A DNA stretch of 64,000 bases from Hymenobacter polaris (GCF_012927305.1 NZ_JABBGH010000001.1:496001-560000), one strand, 5' to 3'; positions 7,895 through 16,766 are shown, numbered from the stretch's first letter. The notes: a model not told the origin generated them from the sequence alone. Made by a program: numbers and translations.

Positions 7895-9439
7895 CTACAC
7901 CGCCGTATTGGGGTCGAACTGCTCGAGGTAGTCGGCCACGCGGCGCACGAACATGCCCCCTAGGGAGCCATCGACCACGCGGTGGTCGTAGCTGTGGCTG
8001 AGGAACATAAACTGCCGCACGCCAATCAGGTCGCCCTGGGGCGTTTCAATCACGGCGGGCTTCTTCTTGATGGCGCCCACGGCCAGGATGGCCACCTGCG
8101 GCTGCATGATAATGGGCGTGCCCATGACGTTGCCAAACGAGCCCACGTTGCTCAGCGTGTAGGTGCCGCCCTCCAGGTCTTCGGGCTTGAGCTTGTTCTG
8201 GCGGGCGCGGTTGGCCAGGTCGTTTACCTTCTTGCTCAGGCCGTTGAGGTTGAGCTGGTCGGCGTTGTGAATGACGGGTACGATAAGGTTGCCGCTGGGC
8301 AGGGCCACGGCCACGCCAATGTTGATGTCGCGCTTCTTGATGATGTAGTCGCCATCAACCGACACGTTGATGGCCGGGTAGTCCTGAATGGCGCGGGCCA
8401 CGGCGTGCACAAAAAGCGGGGTAAACGTCAGGTTTTCGCCCGTGCGCTGCTTGTAGACGTCCTTGTGCTGGTTGCGCCAGTTCACCAGCTCCGTCACGTC
8501 GGCTTCCACGAAGCTCGTCACGTGCGGCGCAATGCGCTTGGAATCCACCATGCGCTGGGCAATCAGCTTGCGCATGCGGTCCATCTCTACCAGCTCCTGT
8601 CCGCCCGATACCGAGGGCGCGGGCTTGGGAGCCGGCCGAGGGCTAGGGGCCGTCGGCGCAGCACTGGGGCGAGGGGCGGGCTTCGGCGCATCAAGCGAGG
8701 CTGGCGCGTTGGGCGCCTTGGCCTGCTGGCCGTTGGCCGAGGGCTGCGGGGCGGGGGCGGGCGTCGGCTGGGCGGCTGGGGCGGCCTGGGGCACCAGCGG
8801 TTTTTTGCCGGCGGCCACGTAGTCCAGAATATCCTTTTTAGTGACGCGGCCTTCCTGGCCGGTGCCGGGCAGGCGCTCCAGGTCGGTCATGGCAATACCT
8901 TCTTCGCGGGCGATGCTGAGCACCAGGGGCGAGTAGAAGCGGCCGGGCAGCACGGGGTGCTCGTCGGCGGGGGCGGGGCCCTGCTGGCTGGCGGGGGGCA
9001 GCACGGCCGGCTGGCCCGGCGCGGGCGCAATGGGCGTGCCTGGCGCGGGCAGGTAGGGCACGCCGTCGGTATCGGGCGGCGCCACCGGCAGGTCGGGCAC
9101 GTTGTCGGGGTCGGCCATGGGCGGGTTGGCGCTGGCTTCCTCCAGGTCGTCCTCGTTTTCGGCGGGCGTGGGCCTAGGAGTTTCCTGGCCGTTGCTGGCA
9201 TCGGTGCTGATAACGGCAATGGGCGCGCCCACGGCCACTACGTCGCCTTCCTGCACCAGTATCTCGGCCAGGGTGCCGGCGTGCAGGGCGGGCACCTCAG
9301 TGTCCACCTTGTCGGTGGCTACTTCCAGCACCGACTCGTCTTGCTCAATCACGTCGCCGACTTGCTTTAGCCATTTGAGCACGGTGCCTTCCATAATGGA
9401 TTCGCCCATCTTGGGCATGGTCATTTCCAATCGGGCCAT
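7895..9439 (-). CDS. 2-oxoacid dehydrogenase E2 (dihydrolipoamide acyltransferase)
   Basis: Core subunit of a pyruvate, 2-oxoglutarate or branched-chain 2-oxoacid dehydrogenase complex; moves the acyl group from E1 to CoA via lipoyl-lysine. 514 aa from the ATG at 9437-9439 (MARLEMTMPKMGESIMEG); the frame extends 20 codons further upstream but that part is unlike the family. Domains: lipoyl domain with Lys44 in ATDKVDTEV; a long Pro/Ala linker; the E3-binding domain (SPLVLSIAREEGI...GRVTKKDILDYV); a second Pro/Ala linker; and the catalytic domain ending in HRVVDG (His near 486). The E1 and E3 genes are not adjacent, so the substrate is open; branched-chain type is my preference. Confidence 0.9.
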   Translation of the reverse strand: MARLEMTMPKMGESIMEGTVLKWLKQVGDVIEQDESVLEVATDKVDTEVPALHAGTLAEILVQEGDVVAVGAPIAVISTDASNGQETPRPTPAENEDDLEEASANPPMADPDNVPDLPVAPPDTDGVPYLPAPGTPIAPAPGQPAVLPPASQQGPAPADEHPVLPGRFYSPLVLSIAREEGIAMTDLERLPGTGQEGRVTKKDILDYVAAGKKPLVPQAAPAAQPTPAPAPQPSANGQQAKAPNAPASLDAPKPAPRPSAAPTAPSPRPAPKPAPSVSGGQELVEMDRMRKLIAQRMVDSKRIAPHVTSFVEADVTELVNWRNQHKDVYKQRTGENLTFTPLFVHAVARAIQDYPAINVSVDGDYIIKKRDINIGVAVALPSGNLIVPVIHNADQLNLNGLSKKVNDLANRARQNKLKPEDLEGGTYTLSNVGSFGNVMGTPIIMQPQVAILAVGAIKKKPAVIETPQGDLIGVRQFMFLSHSYDHRVVDGSLGGMFVRRVADYLEQFDPNTAV

Positions 9440-9496
9440 AAATAAGGGCAGGAAAAAGTGGGGGGGGGTGGGAGGGATGGGGGTAGAACTACGGCG

Positions 9497-9504
9497 CAAA
9501 GGTA
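9497..9504 (-). promoter_or_regulatory. -7 promoter element of the E2 gene
   Basis: Minus-strand TACCTTTG, a full TAnnTTTG match, 57 nt before the chosen ATG (9439). It lies just upstream of the longer open frame and supports the shorter start. Confidence 0.55.
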
Positions 9505-9554
9505 GCGCGGCGCCCGGGCGGCCCGGGCTACGAGCCTCGGGCGGACGACACCCC

Positions 9555-10028
9555 CTAGGCCGGTCGGTTGGCTGGGCTGCTCAGCCGCAGGCACAGCAGC
9601 CCCACGCCCGTCATCACTAACCCAAATCCCCACGCGAAGGTTAGCTTCATGCCCTGGCCCAGAAAGCCGCCCAGCTGGCCATCCCAGGGCCGCGCGGGGT
9701 CGTAGTACACCGTCACGCGCTGGCCCACCTGGTAGCTGGCCGGGCGGCTGGCCCCCGCCGTGCCTACTATCTGGTAGCTGTTGCCCTTGGCATCGGAGAA
9801 GCGCACCAGCAGGATAAAGGCAGTAGTGGAGCGGCCGCCATTCCCCGGGTGGGTGTCGCGGCCTAGGCCCTCCACCACCCCCTGGGCAGTACTAGCCCCG
9901 GCCCGAAATTGCCGCTGCTGCTGCGTGAGGTGCCAGGCCAGCACCAGCAGCAGGGCGCCAACGAGCGAAAAAACTGCTCCGCCCAGCCGAAAAGCGGTGG
10001 GAGAGCCCTGAACGCGTACAGTTGCCAT
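9555..10028 (-). CDS. DUF3592-family membrane protein
   Basis: 157 aa. A transmembrane helix near residues 14-33, an extracytoplasmic beta-rich domain, and a second helix near 128-148. The pattern YQVGQRVTVYYDPARPW is the DUF3592 signature (V-x-V-Y-Y-x-P). Function is not known for the family; it is often seen as a small envelope protein. Its TAG stop is inside CCTAGG. Monocistronic and divergent from the Spy-like gene at 10257. Confidence 0.75.
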   Translation of the reverse strand: MATVRVQGSPTAFRLGGAVFSLVGALLLVLAWHLTQQQRQFRAGASTAQGVVEGLGRDTHPGNGGRSTTAFILLVRFSDAKGNSYQIVGTAGASRPASYQVGQRVTVYYDPARPWDGQLGGFLGQGMKLTFAWGFGLVMTGVGLLCLRLSSPANRPA

Positions 10029-10256
10029 CGGCCAGCAGAAGGGAGGGAACTGCTCCCTTTTACGCGTAAACTACCGCCTAGGGCTGGGCTTTAGTCAGCT
10101 TCGTCGGCAAAGTGCGGGCGCTCGTCGGCAGTGGCCCTGGGGCGCCGGTTTGTGGCCGGGCATTTGCAAAACGGGTAGCAGGCCGCTGGTTGGTGGCCCG
10201 CCCCGGCCGGCTAGTTCTATTCCGCTTTTCTCTCCTTTTTTCTGCTTCCAACACTC

Positions 10257-10727
10257 ATGAAATCCTTCTCGAAAACCGCCCTGCCCCTGCTGGCTGCCCT
10301 CTCGCTCACCTTCGGCGTGGCTTCGGCCCAAACCACTGCTGCCCAGGGTCCCGGCCCGCGCCGCCAGCACTCGCCCCAGGAAATGGCGGCCCACCAAACC
10401 CAGCGCCTCAGCAAGAAGCTGGGCCTCAGCGCCGACCAGTCGGCCAAGGTGGCGCAGATAATGCAGCAGCGCGCCCAAGACATGCAGGCTATGCACGCCA
10501 CCGCCTCGGCTAGCCCCGACCGCCAGCAGCTGCGCCAGCAAATGCAAGCCAACCGCGCCAAATACGACGAGCAGCTGAAAGCCGTGCTCACCCCCGACCA
10601 GTTTGGCAAGTACACCGCCATGCGCGAGGAGCGCCGCCACCACGGCATGCGCCCCGAAGGCGCCGACGGCAAGTTCAAAGCCAAGGACGGCGACCTGAAA
10701 ATCAAGTCGAAGACCTCGCAGAGCTAA
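10257..10727 (+). CDS. Spy/CpxP-like periplasmic protein
   Basis: 156 aa with a Sec signal peptide ending ASAQ (about residue 24). The mature part is almost wholly helical and rich in Gln, Ala, Lys and Met. It has two LTxxQ-type motifs, LGLSADQSAKV and LTPDQFGKY, the hallmark of the Spy/CpxP fold. Such proteins act as periplasmic chaperones or stress sensors in Proteobacteria; Bacteroidota homologues are uncharacterised. The start is fixed by the signal peptide. A terminator follows the stop. Confidence 0.75.
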   Translation: MKSFSKTALPLLAALSLTFGVASAQTTAAQGPGPRRQHSPQEMAAHQTQRLSKKLGLSADQSAKVAQIMQQRAQDMQAMHATASASPDRQQLRQQMQANRAKYDEQLKAVLTPDQFGKYTAMREERRHHGMRPEGADGKFKAKDGDLKIKSKTSQS

Positions 10728-10745
10728 GTGCTCGCTGCCTCACGC

Positions 10746-10780
10746 AAAAAGCCCCGGCCAAGCGGCCGGGGCTTTTTTTA
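10746..10780 (+). terminator. Rho-independent terminator after the Spy-like gene
   Basis: AAAAAGCCCCGGCC / GGCCGGGGCTTTTTTT, with a 4-nt loop. It is near-symmetrical, so usable from both sides. Confidence 0.9.
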
Positions 10781-10878
10781 TAACAGGCAATAACGGATGC
10801 GGTGGTTAGGATAAGTCAAGAACCCAATAGATGGCAGCGGGGCGGGGCGGCTGCCGCCCCCTAGGGCCCAAGTGGCCC

Positions 10879-11244
10879 CTAGAGCGTGGTGCGCGAGCGG
10901 CGCGGTGCGGCGTGGCTGGGCGAGCCCGCCTGGCGGCGATACGTGACGCCGGGCTTACGCTTGCCAAAATGCAGGAAGCTGAAGAAGCCCCTGCGCTCGC
11001 GGCTGTGGTAGCGGTACGAGGCGTAGTTGGGTTTAAAGTTGCCGGGCATGGTGCGCCGGGCGGCGCGCTCGTGGCTGTGCAGGCGGTAGGTGCCGTACAC
11101 CGGCCGGAAGTCGCCCGCCATCTTGCGGCTGCCGTGGCGCTCGGGCTTCGAAAGCCAGAACCACCAGGTGGGTTGGGCGTGGGCCGGGGCGAGGGGCAGG
11201 GCCAGCAAAGCCAGCAGGCAAAAGGAGACGGCAGTTCGCAACAT
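10879..11244 (-). CDS. Small secreted basic protein
   Basis: 121 aa from the ATG at 11242-11244 (an in-frame TTG five codons upstream is less likely). The signal peptide ends AHAQ. The mature protein is strongly basic and aromatic, with two similar units, MAGDFRPVYGTYRLHSHER and MPGNFKPNYASYRYHSRER, which look like an internal duplication of about 30 residues. The Arg/Ser-rich C-terminus is probably disordered. No family recognised; it is likely periplasmic or surface-bound, perhaps to an anionic polymer. Confidence 0.65.
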   Translation of the reverse strand: MLRTAVSFCLLALLALPLAPAHAQPTWWFWLSKPERHGSRKMAGDFRPVYGTYRLHSHERAARRTMPGNFKPNYASYRYHSRERRGFFSFLHFGKRKPGVTYRRQAGSPSHAAPRRSRTTL

Positions 11245-11509
11245 GGGTTTTGGCAGCAAAAGAAACCAGGATGCGCAGGGCCGGGCCCCGCGGGCAGCGC
11301 CCTGCTGCCGGGGTACTAACTGCCGGGTGCCGCAAAAAAGTACGTGTCCTTACCCCGGTCATCGACGGTGGCCCCGCTGCATTCGCCGGGTGGGCCCTTT
11401 CACAACCCCAGTGCCCCGCCGCGCGTGTAGCTGATAGCCAGCGTCTAGCTGCGGCCCTAGGGCCGGGCCAGCGGATGAAAGGCAATGAAATTAAAAATGG
11501 TATTTGTGC

Positions 11510-13321
11510 ATGAGTCTTTGGGAAATTATCAAGCGCCTGCTGCCCTTCGTGCGGCCCTACCGCCCGCTGGTTATCGCCACGCTGCTGCTTACGCTGGTGG
11601 GCTCGCTGGCCGCCCAGGTCAATCCGTTTGCCCTGCGCTACACCGTAGACACGGTGCAGCGGCTGCTGAGCAGCGGCCAGGGCCTGGCGCAGGGCTGGCA
11701 CCTGCTGCTGTGGGTGAGCGTCATCTTGCTGGGCAAGGAAATTCTCAACGCCGGCATCACCTTCGGCCAGAAGTACTTCGGCGAGAAAATCCGCATCAGC
11801 GTGTCGGGCGCCCTTTCCGAAACGGCGGTGCTGCGGCTGCTCAGCTACCAGCTCGGCTACTTCACTGATGCCGGCAACCAGGCCGGGCGCTTGCAAACAC
11901 GCATCGACCGGGGCGTGGAGAGCCTGATGAAGCTGGTGCAGAACTTCTTTATCGATATTCTGCCGCTGTTTGCCAACGCCCTGGTGGCGCTGGTGGTCAT
12001 GTTCGTGGCCAACCGCTGGGTGGGGCTGGTGGCCCTAGGGGTGCTGCCGGTGTACTTCTGGCTGAGCTACCGCCAGGCCGACCGCCTCAACGGTACCCGG
12101 CGCCGGCTGCGCGGCCTGCGCGAGGAAAAAAACCACGGCCTGTTGAGTTTGATTGACAACATTACTGTCATCAAGAGCTTCGTGCGCGAAGACTACGAGG
12201 CCGACAAGCAGCTGGCCGTGCAGGACCGCCTGGAGGAGGCCCAGTTGCAAACCCGCAAAACCAACTTCCGCTACGACGGCGTGAAGACGTTTGTGGAACA
12301 GATTGGCGTAGTGGCTATTATCGTACTCACGGCCTACCTAGTGTTGGCCGGCCAAATGAGCATCGGCGCCATCATGTTTCACGTGCTGCTGTTCAACAAC
12401 GTGTCGGCCCCCATCCGCCAGCTGCACCGCATCTACGACGAGATGAATGAGGCGCTGACTTACGCCGAGGGCTTCTTCAGCATCCTCGACGCCCAGGACC
12501 AGGCCGAACGGCCCGGCCGCCTGCGCCCCGCCCAGTTGCGCGGGCAGTTCGAACTGCGCCGCGTCGATTTCACGTATCCCAGCGGCACCAGCGCCCTGCG
12601 CGGGGTGAGCCTGACCATCGAGGCCGGCCGCACCACGGCGCTGGTGGGCCTCAGCGGCGCCGGCAAAAGCACGGTGCTCAACCTGCTCTGCGAGTTTTAC
12701 CGCCCCAACGCCGGCCAGCTCTTGCTCGATGGCCACCCCCTAGGCGATTACGACCTGCACTACCTGCGCCAGCACATTGGCCTGGTGCTCCAGAAAAATC
12801 ACATTTTCAAGGGTACCATCGAGGAGAACATCCGCTACGGCAACTTCCGGGCTACCCAGGCCGACATCGAGGCGGCTGCCCGCCAGGCCTACCTGCACCA
12901 GCAGATTCTGGACTTGCCCCTAGGCTATGGCAGCGACGCGCAGCAGCTCAGCGGCGGGCAGCAGCAGCGCATCGCCATTGCCCGGCTGTTCCTCAAAAAT
13001 CCGCCCATCATCTTCCTCGACGAGCCTACCGCCAGCCTCGACGCCATCGCCACCGAGCAGATTAAGAACTCGCTCGACGCCATCAAGCAGGGCCGCACGG
13101 TGGTCATCATCTCGCACTCGCTGGCCCAAATCTTCGATTCCGACTGCATCTACGTCCTTAAAAAGGGCGAAGTGGTGGAGCACGGCACCCACGGGCAGCT
13201 CTACGAGCAGCGTGGCACCTACCGCGAAATCTTCGACGCCTCGGCCCGCAGCCTCAACATCGGCCGGCTGGCCAAAACCCTGGCCGACGACGGCGACGAC
13301 GTGCTGGATACGGCGCTGTGA
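11510..13321 (+). CDS. ABC exporter (fused permease and ATPase)
   Basis: 603 aa half-transporter that should work as a homodimer in the inner membrane, exporting a lipid, drug or peptide. The N-terminal half has about six transmembrane helices (MSLWEIIKRLLPFVRPYRP start). The ATPase half has Walker A GLSGAGKST (about 380-388), Q-loop VLQKN, signature LSGGQQQR (about 480), Walker B IIFLDEPTASLD (about 500) and the H-loop in ISHSLAQ. It resembles the MsbA/MdlB-type multidrug and lipid exporters. Start is the ATG at 11510; an in-frame TTG two codons upstream is less likely. No partner gene is adjacent. Confidence 0.9.
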   Translation: MSLWEIIKRLLPFVRPYRPLVIATLLLTLVGSLAAQVNPFALRYTVDTVQRLLSSGQGLAQGWHLLLWVSVILLGKEILNAGITFGQKYFGEKIRISVSGALSETAVLRLLSYQLGYFTDAGNQAGRLQTRIDRGVESLMKLVQNFFIDILPLFANALVALVVMFVANRWVGLVALGVLPVYFWLSYRQADRLNGTRRRLRGLREEKNHGLLSLIDNITVIKSFVREDYEADKQLAVQDRLEEAQLQTRKTNFRYDGVKTFVEQIGVVAIIVLTAYLVLAGQMSIGAIMFHVLLFNNVSAPIRQLHRIYDEMNEALTYAEGFFSILDAQDQAERPGRLRPAQLRGQFELRRVDFTYPSGTSALRGVSLTIEAGRTTALVGLSGAGKSTVLNLLCEFYRPNAGQLLLDGHPLGDYDLHYLRQHIGLVLQKNHIFKGTIEENIRYGNFRATQADIEAAARQAYLHQQILDLPLGYGSDAQQLSGGQQQRIAIARLFLKNPPIIFLDEPTASLDAIATEQIKNSLDAIKQGRTVVIISHSLAQIFDSDCIYVLKKGEVVEHGTHGQLYEQRGTYREIFDASARSLNIGRLAKTLADDGDDVLDTAL

Positions 13322-13342
13322 GGTAATTCATAGCACAGTGAA

Positions 13343-13828
13343 TTACTCATTAGACAAATACGAATTAACGGGTACTTTAAAGCGTTCAGCAAGCTGATTA
13401 GCAAACTCCGTTGCTTGTTCGGGCTTATCTATTGAAAAACGGCCCATAATTATGCCGTTTGTAGAATGTTTTACGGAAAGCATTACAATTAATTCCGCAT
13501 GACGAGTCGAAGACGAATTCCAAATACCCGCACTGTATTTTGAATCGTTTTTTATCATCTCGGAGAACTGCTTGATAGTAACGCCAACAACTGGTGGTAT
13601 TTTCTCCCAGCGTCCGATTTTAATTCCGAAAAGACCATGGTAATCCCTCATGCGAAGCCCGTCCTTGCTAAACTCAAACCCGGGGTAAGTGGTACAGGCA
13701 ACTAGCCAACTAGCTAAGCCCACTAAAATAGAAGTCCACGCATCAAAGCCAAGAAGAATGGCAGCCCCGACTAGTAGTGCTGATAAAGTCAGATAACCTA
13801 CTTGAAAGCGCGGGTTGATTCGTAGCAT
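13343..13828 (-). CDS. AT-rich two-helix membrane protein, PH-like
   Basis: 161 aa. Two transmembrane helices (about 10-27 and 31-47) followed by a cytosolic domain with alternating beta strands (GFEFSKDGLRMRDY, ELIVMLSVKH, IIMGRFSID) and a final helix, the layout of bacterial PH-domain membrane proteins. I infer the fold from the pattern only. GC content is much lower than the flanking genes, suggesting acquisition. Architecture resembles the other AT-rich gene at 37567. It converges with the ABC exporter, 21 bp apart. Confidence 0.65.
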   Translation of the reverse strand: MLRINPRFQVGYLTLSALLVGAAILLGFDAWTSILVGLASWLVACTTYPGFEFSKDGLRMRDYHGLFGIKIGRWEKIPPVVGVTIKQFSEMIKNDSKYSAGIWNSSSTRHAELIVMLSVKHSTNGIIMGRFSIDKPEQATEFANQLAERFKVPVNSYLSNE

Positions 13829-13936
13829 ATATGAGGTAGTGTTACAAAAGCTTGTTTATTTTATAATAAATGCTTAAAAGATATTTAAGCTATAAAAGTC
13901 GCCTTTTTATTGCTTAACGTGGCCCATTTGCATGTG

Positions 13937-14006
13937 GAATGTCCTAGGGATACTTACCGGCTCCCATATTGCTGCCAGGCCCAATAGGCGCCCGCTAGCA
14001 GCATCA
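13937..14006 (-). pseudogene. Duplicated 3' fragment of the zinc-ribbon gene
   Basis: On the minus strand this reads MLLAGAYWAWQQYGSR followed by TAA (13949-13951), nearly the last 16 residues of the zinc-ribbon protein (LVLLAAAYWAWQQYGGR) encoded at 14523. DNA similarity continues past the stop to about 13937 (compare 14505-14575). There is no start codon and nothing upstream. It is a direct repeat flanking the small secreted-protein gene 14083-14322. Confidence 0.75.
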
Positions 14007-14082
14007 GTGGGTGAGTAAATTTCTGCCAAGATGGGGTGTATGTTTGTCATTATCAAGGTACAAACAGCTCTTGGTCCCTCTT

Positions 14083-14322
14083 ATGAAAGTGATGCTCTCC
14101 CTGGCTGGTAGCCTGGCCCTGGCTACCCTGCTGCAGCCCGCCCGCGCCCAAACTACGCCCGCCGCCGCGCCGCGCAACCCCACGCCCGCCCAGGCCAAAA
14201 CCATCCGCGCGAAAACCGCCGAGCGCCGCGCCGACTCCTATCAGGGCCCTAAGGTGGTGCAGAATAGCAAAGAGTTGGGCCAGAAAATGATACAAAAAAA
14301 GCAAGCCCGCCGATGCGATTAG
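14083..14322 (+). CDS. Small secreted protein
   Basis: 79 aa from the ATG at 14083; a longer open frame begins at 14011 but the signal peptide (MKVMLSLAGSLALATLLQP, cleavage after ARA) sets this start. The mature ~55 residues are basic and rich in Ala, Thr, Lys and Gln, ending KKQARRCD with a single Cys. No family recognised. It sits between two direct repeats of the neighbouring gene's 3' end. The following 200 bp (14323-14522) show nothing beyond the second repeat. Confidence 0.55.
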   Translation: MKVMLSLAGSLALATLLQPARAQTTPAAAPRNPTPAQAKTIRAKTAERRADSYQGPKVVQNSKELGQKMIQKKQARRCD

Positions 14323-14522
14323 AATGCGTGTGTCCGACCTGCCGACCAAAGTGAAGCAATAGAGTGGCGCACGGGCGGTTAGCAATGAGTTGCGCCCCTA
14401 ATTACCAGCGTGCCCCGCCAAGTATTACTAGGTAGCGCAATTAAATTTTGCAGCCACTACGCAGGCACGCTCACAATCCTAGCTCAGCTTATACGCGGGC
14501 GCTCTAATGTCCCGAGGGTACC

Positions 14523-15656
14523 CTACCTACCGCCATACTGCTGCCACGCCCAGTACGCCGCCGCTAGCAGCACCAGGCCCAGCAGCACCAAGAGCGCTAC
14601 CTTCCAGGCGGAGGTAGGGCGCGAGCCGCTGATTTTGCCGGTTTGGCCGTTGATGAGAAAGTGGTGGAGCCTGCCCCGGTACACGTAGGCGCATAGCCAC
14701 AGCGGCAGCAGCAAGTGCTTGAACGACTCGTTGCTAAGGGTCGTGCGCACCTGCAGGTTGCGCTGCTCGTCGCCCCCTAGGGCCTCGGCGCAGGCCTCCT
14801 GCTCCCAGGCCCGCACGGTGCGGCGGGCCTGCGCCAGGCCGTCGTGCAGGTCGATGCTATACACTTCGGCCTCCCACCCCAGCAGCACGCGCGGGTCATA
14901 GTCCACTACTTCCGCCAACTGGTACTGCTGCACCTCGGCCAGGTACGGCTGCTGCGGGGCCAGGCTGCGCGAGGCCGCGGCTAGCACGTCGTCGTAAAAC
15001 TGCTGGCGGGTGCCGCTTTCGTAGCTCCAGCGGGTGCGCCGCTCCTGGCGCGTGGTTTGGCGGCCCTGGCCGTCGGTGCCCGTCACGGTCACGTAGTAAT
15101 GCGTGCCCCGCTCGCCGTGCCAGGCCGAGTGCGCCTGGGCATCAAACGTCCAGAAGGGCAGGTAGATGCCGTGCAGATTATCCAGCACGGCGCCGGCCGG
15201 CAGGTCGCTTGGCGCCAGCCACTTACTGCCAATCCAGCGCTGAAACACCCCTAGGGCCGCCTCGCGCCCCAGCCGGAACGGCAGCACCCCGGCCGGCGCA
15301 ATCAGGCGGGTGCGCTGGGCCTCGGGGTTGATGGCCCGGCTGCCGCAGAAGCCGCAGCTCAGCGTGGGCTGCTCGGCGCTGACGCGGGTGCGCGCCCCGC
15401 AGCTGGGGCAGCAGAATAGCTGCTCCTCCACCACGCGGCCGGGGGGCAGCTCGGCGCCCACGCCAGCCGGGCCGAGCGGATGCTCCTGGAGCTTAGTGCG
15501 GGTGAAGGCCAGGGGCTGCGTGGCCCCGCAGTGGCCGCACGCCAGCTGCTGGGTTTCGGCCCGAAACGTGAGCTGCGAGCCGCACGTGGCGCAGGGCGCC
15601 CGCAGCAAATCCTCGGTGCGCAGCTGGCGTAGGGCGCTTTCGGTAGCGGCATCCAT
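14523..15656 (-). CDS. Zinc-ribbon membrane protein, YdjG-like
   Basis: 377 aa. The N-terminus carries two zinc ribbons: CATCGS...CGHCGA (about 22-43) and CPSCGA...CGFCGS (about 83-104). A long central region rich in Trp, Tyr and Arg follows (LPFWTFDAQAHSAW...). Two hydrophobic segments lie near the C-terminus, LLLPLWLCAYVY (about 315) and VALLVLLGLVLLAAAYWAW (last 25 residues). Proteins of this build are often misnamed as helicase or TFIIB-like. It starts 13 nt after the SPFH gene's stop, so the two form one transcript. In Bacillus subtilis an SPFH protein (YdjI) and a zinc-ribbon membrane protein (YdjG) recruit PspA; a similar membrane-platform role is inferred here. Confidence 0.8.
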   Translation of the reverse strand: MDAATESALRQLRTEDLLRAPCATCGSQLTFRAETQQLACGHCGATQPLAFTRTKLQEHPLGPAGVGAELPPGRVVEEQLFCCPSCGARTRVSAEQPTLSCGFCGSRAINPEAQRTRLIAPAGVLPFRLGREAALGVFQRWIGSKWLAPSDLPAGAVLDNLHGIYLPFWTFDAQAHSAWHGERGTHYYVTVTGTDGQGRQTTRQERRTRWSYESGTRQQFYDDVLAAASRSLAPQQPYLAEVQQYQLAEVVDYDPRVLLGWEAEVYSIDLHDGLAQARRTVRAWEQEACAEALGGDEQRNLQVRTTLSNESFKHLLLPLWLCAYVYRGRLHHFLINGQTGKISGSRPTSAWKVALLVLLGLVLLAAAYWAWQQYGGR

Positions 15657-15669
15657 GGGCGGGGCGAGC

Positions 15670-16650
15670 TTAGAGGCGGGCCAGCAGCTCGGTTTTTTTG
15701 GCGTTGAACTCCTCTTCCGTCAGCACCCCCTCGGCCTTGAGCTGGCCCAGCTCGCGCAGGAGTTGCATGGTTTGGGCGCGGTCGGGGCCGGGCGCGGGGG
15801 GCGTGGGTGCGGCGGTTGCGTTCAGCATCGAGCCCAGGCCCCCTAGTAGCACGGCCGCCCCGCCCACGCCGCTCGGCTGCTCGGCCGCTTTCTCCACGGC
15901 CAGCCCCGCCTGAAACTGCTGAAAGCGCGCCATGTCGCCGGCCATGCCCAGCTGAGTGGTCTTGTCGAGGAACGCCTCTACCTCGGGCGGCAAGCTGGCG
16001 TTTTCGAGGTAAAAGCGCGTCAGCTCCAGCCCGTAGGCCCCAAAATCGTCTTGCAGCAGCGGGCGCAGGCGCTCGCCCAGCTCCTGGTAGTTGCGTGCTA
16101 AATCGAGCACCGATACGTTGGCTTCGGCCAGCGTGTCCGAGAATTTATTGACGATGGCCGAGCGCAGCTGCCCCTCCACGTCGCCGATGCGCACCACGGG
16201 GTTGGTACCGGCAAACTCGGTCAGGAACTTGGCGGCCTCGCGCACGCGCAGCGCAAACGTGCCGAACGCCCGCACCCGCACCTGCTTAAACTCGGGGTCG
16301 CGCAAAATAACCGGGTTGGGCGTGCCCCACTTGAGGTTGGTAAACTGCCGGGTCGATACGAAATACACATCCACCTTGAACGGCGAGTCGAAGCCGTACT
16401 TCCAGCCCCGTAGCGTGGTGAGCACCGGCAGGTTGGGCGTGCTCAGCTCGTGGCGGCCGGGGCCAAACACGTCGGCCACCCGGCCCTGGTCGAGCAAAAT
16501 AGCCACCTGTGACTCGCGCACCGTGAGCTGGGCCCCGTTCTTGAGGTTGTTGTCGCGGTCGGGAAATTTCCAGATAACGGTGTCGGTAGACGCATCTACC
16601 CACTCAATCAGCTCCAGCAGCTCGTTGTGAATGAAATCGAATAGTCCCAT
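15670..16650 (-). CDS. SPFH-domain protein with C-terminal SHOCT domain, YdjI-like
   Basis: 326 aa. The SPFH/Band 7 core spans about 20-215 (VIWKFPDRDNNLKNGAQL, VYFVSTRQFTNLKWGT); there is no signal peptide or obvious membrane helix, as in YdjI-type members. A short helical part and a Gly/Ala/Pro linker (about 255-290) follow. The end, LLRELGQLKAEGVLTEEEF, is a SHOCT motif, common at the ends of bacterial membrane-associated oligomers. It is the first gene of a two-gene operon with the zinc-ribbon protein. Likely a scaffold on the cytoplasmic membrane face; link to envelope stress is by family analogy. Confidence 0.85.
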   Translation of the reverse strand: MGLFDFIHNELLELIEWVDASTDTVIWKFPDRDNNLKNGAQLTVRESQVAILLDQGRVADVFGPGRHELSTPNLPVLTTLRGWKYGFDSPFKVDVYFVSTRQFTNLKWGTPNPVILRDPEFKQVRVRAFGTFALRVREAAKFLTEFAGTNPVVRIGDVEGQLRSAIVNKFSDTLAEANVSVLDLARNYQELGERLRPLLQDDFGAYGLELTRFYLENASLPPEVEAFLDKTTQLGMAGDMARFQQFQAGLAVEKAAEQPSGVGGAAVLLGGLGSMLNATAAPTPPAPGPDRAQTMQLLRELGQLKAEGVLTEEEFNAKKTELLARL

Positions 16651-16766
16651 AGCCAGCGGGTAGAAAAGGTGAAAAGCAGCCGCAACCTAAGCACGGCGGC
16701 TAAAACCTGCCGCCCCTAGGGCTTACTTCGCATCAAGGGGCTGACTCATTACAGCCGCGGCCAGCC

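Noticed and set aside
7982..9370. Long open frame (about 460 codons) opposite the E2 gene
   Set aside because: It is the antisense shadow of high-GC codons; composition is His/Gly/Val/Ala without domains, whereas the minus strand encodes a complete E2.
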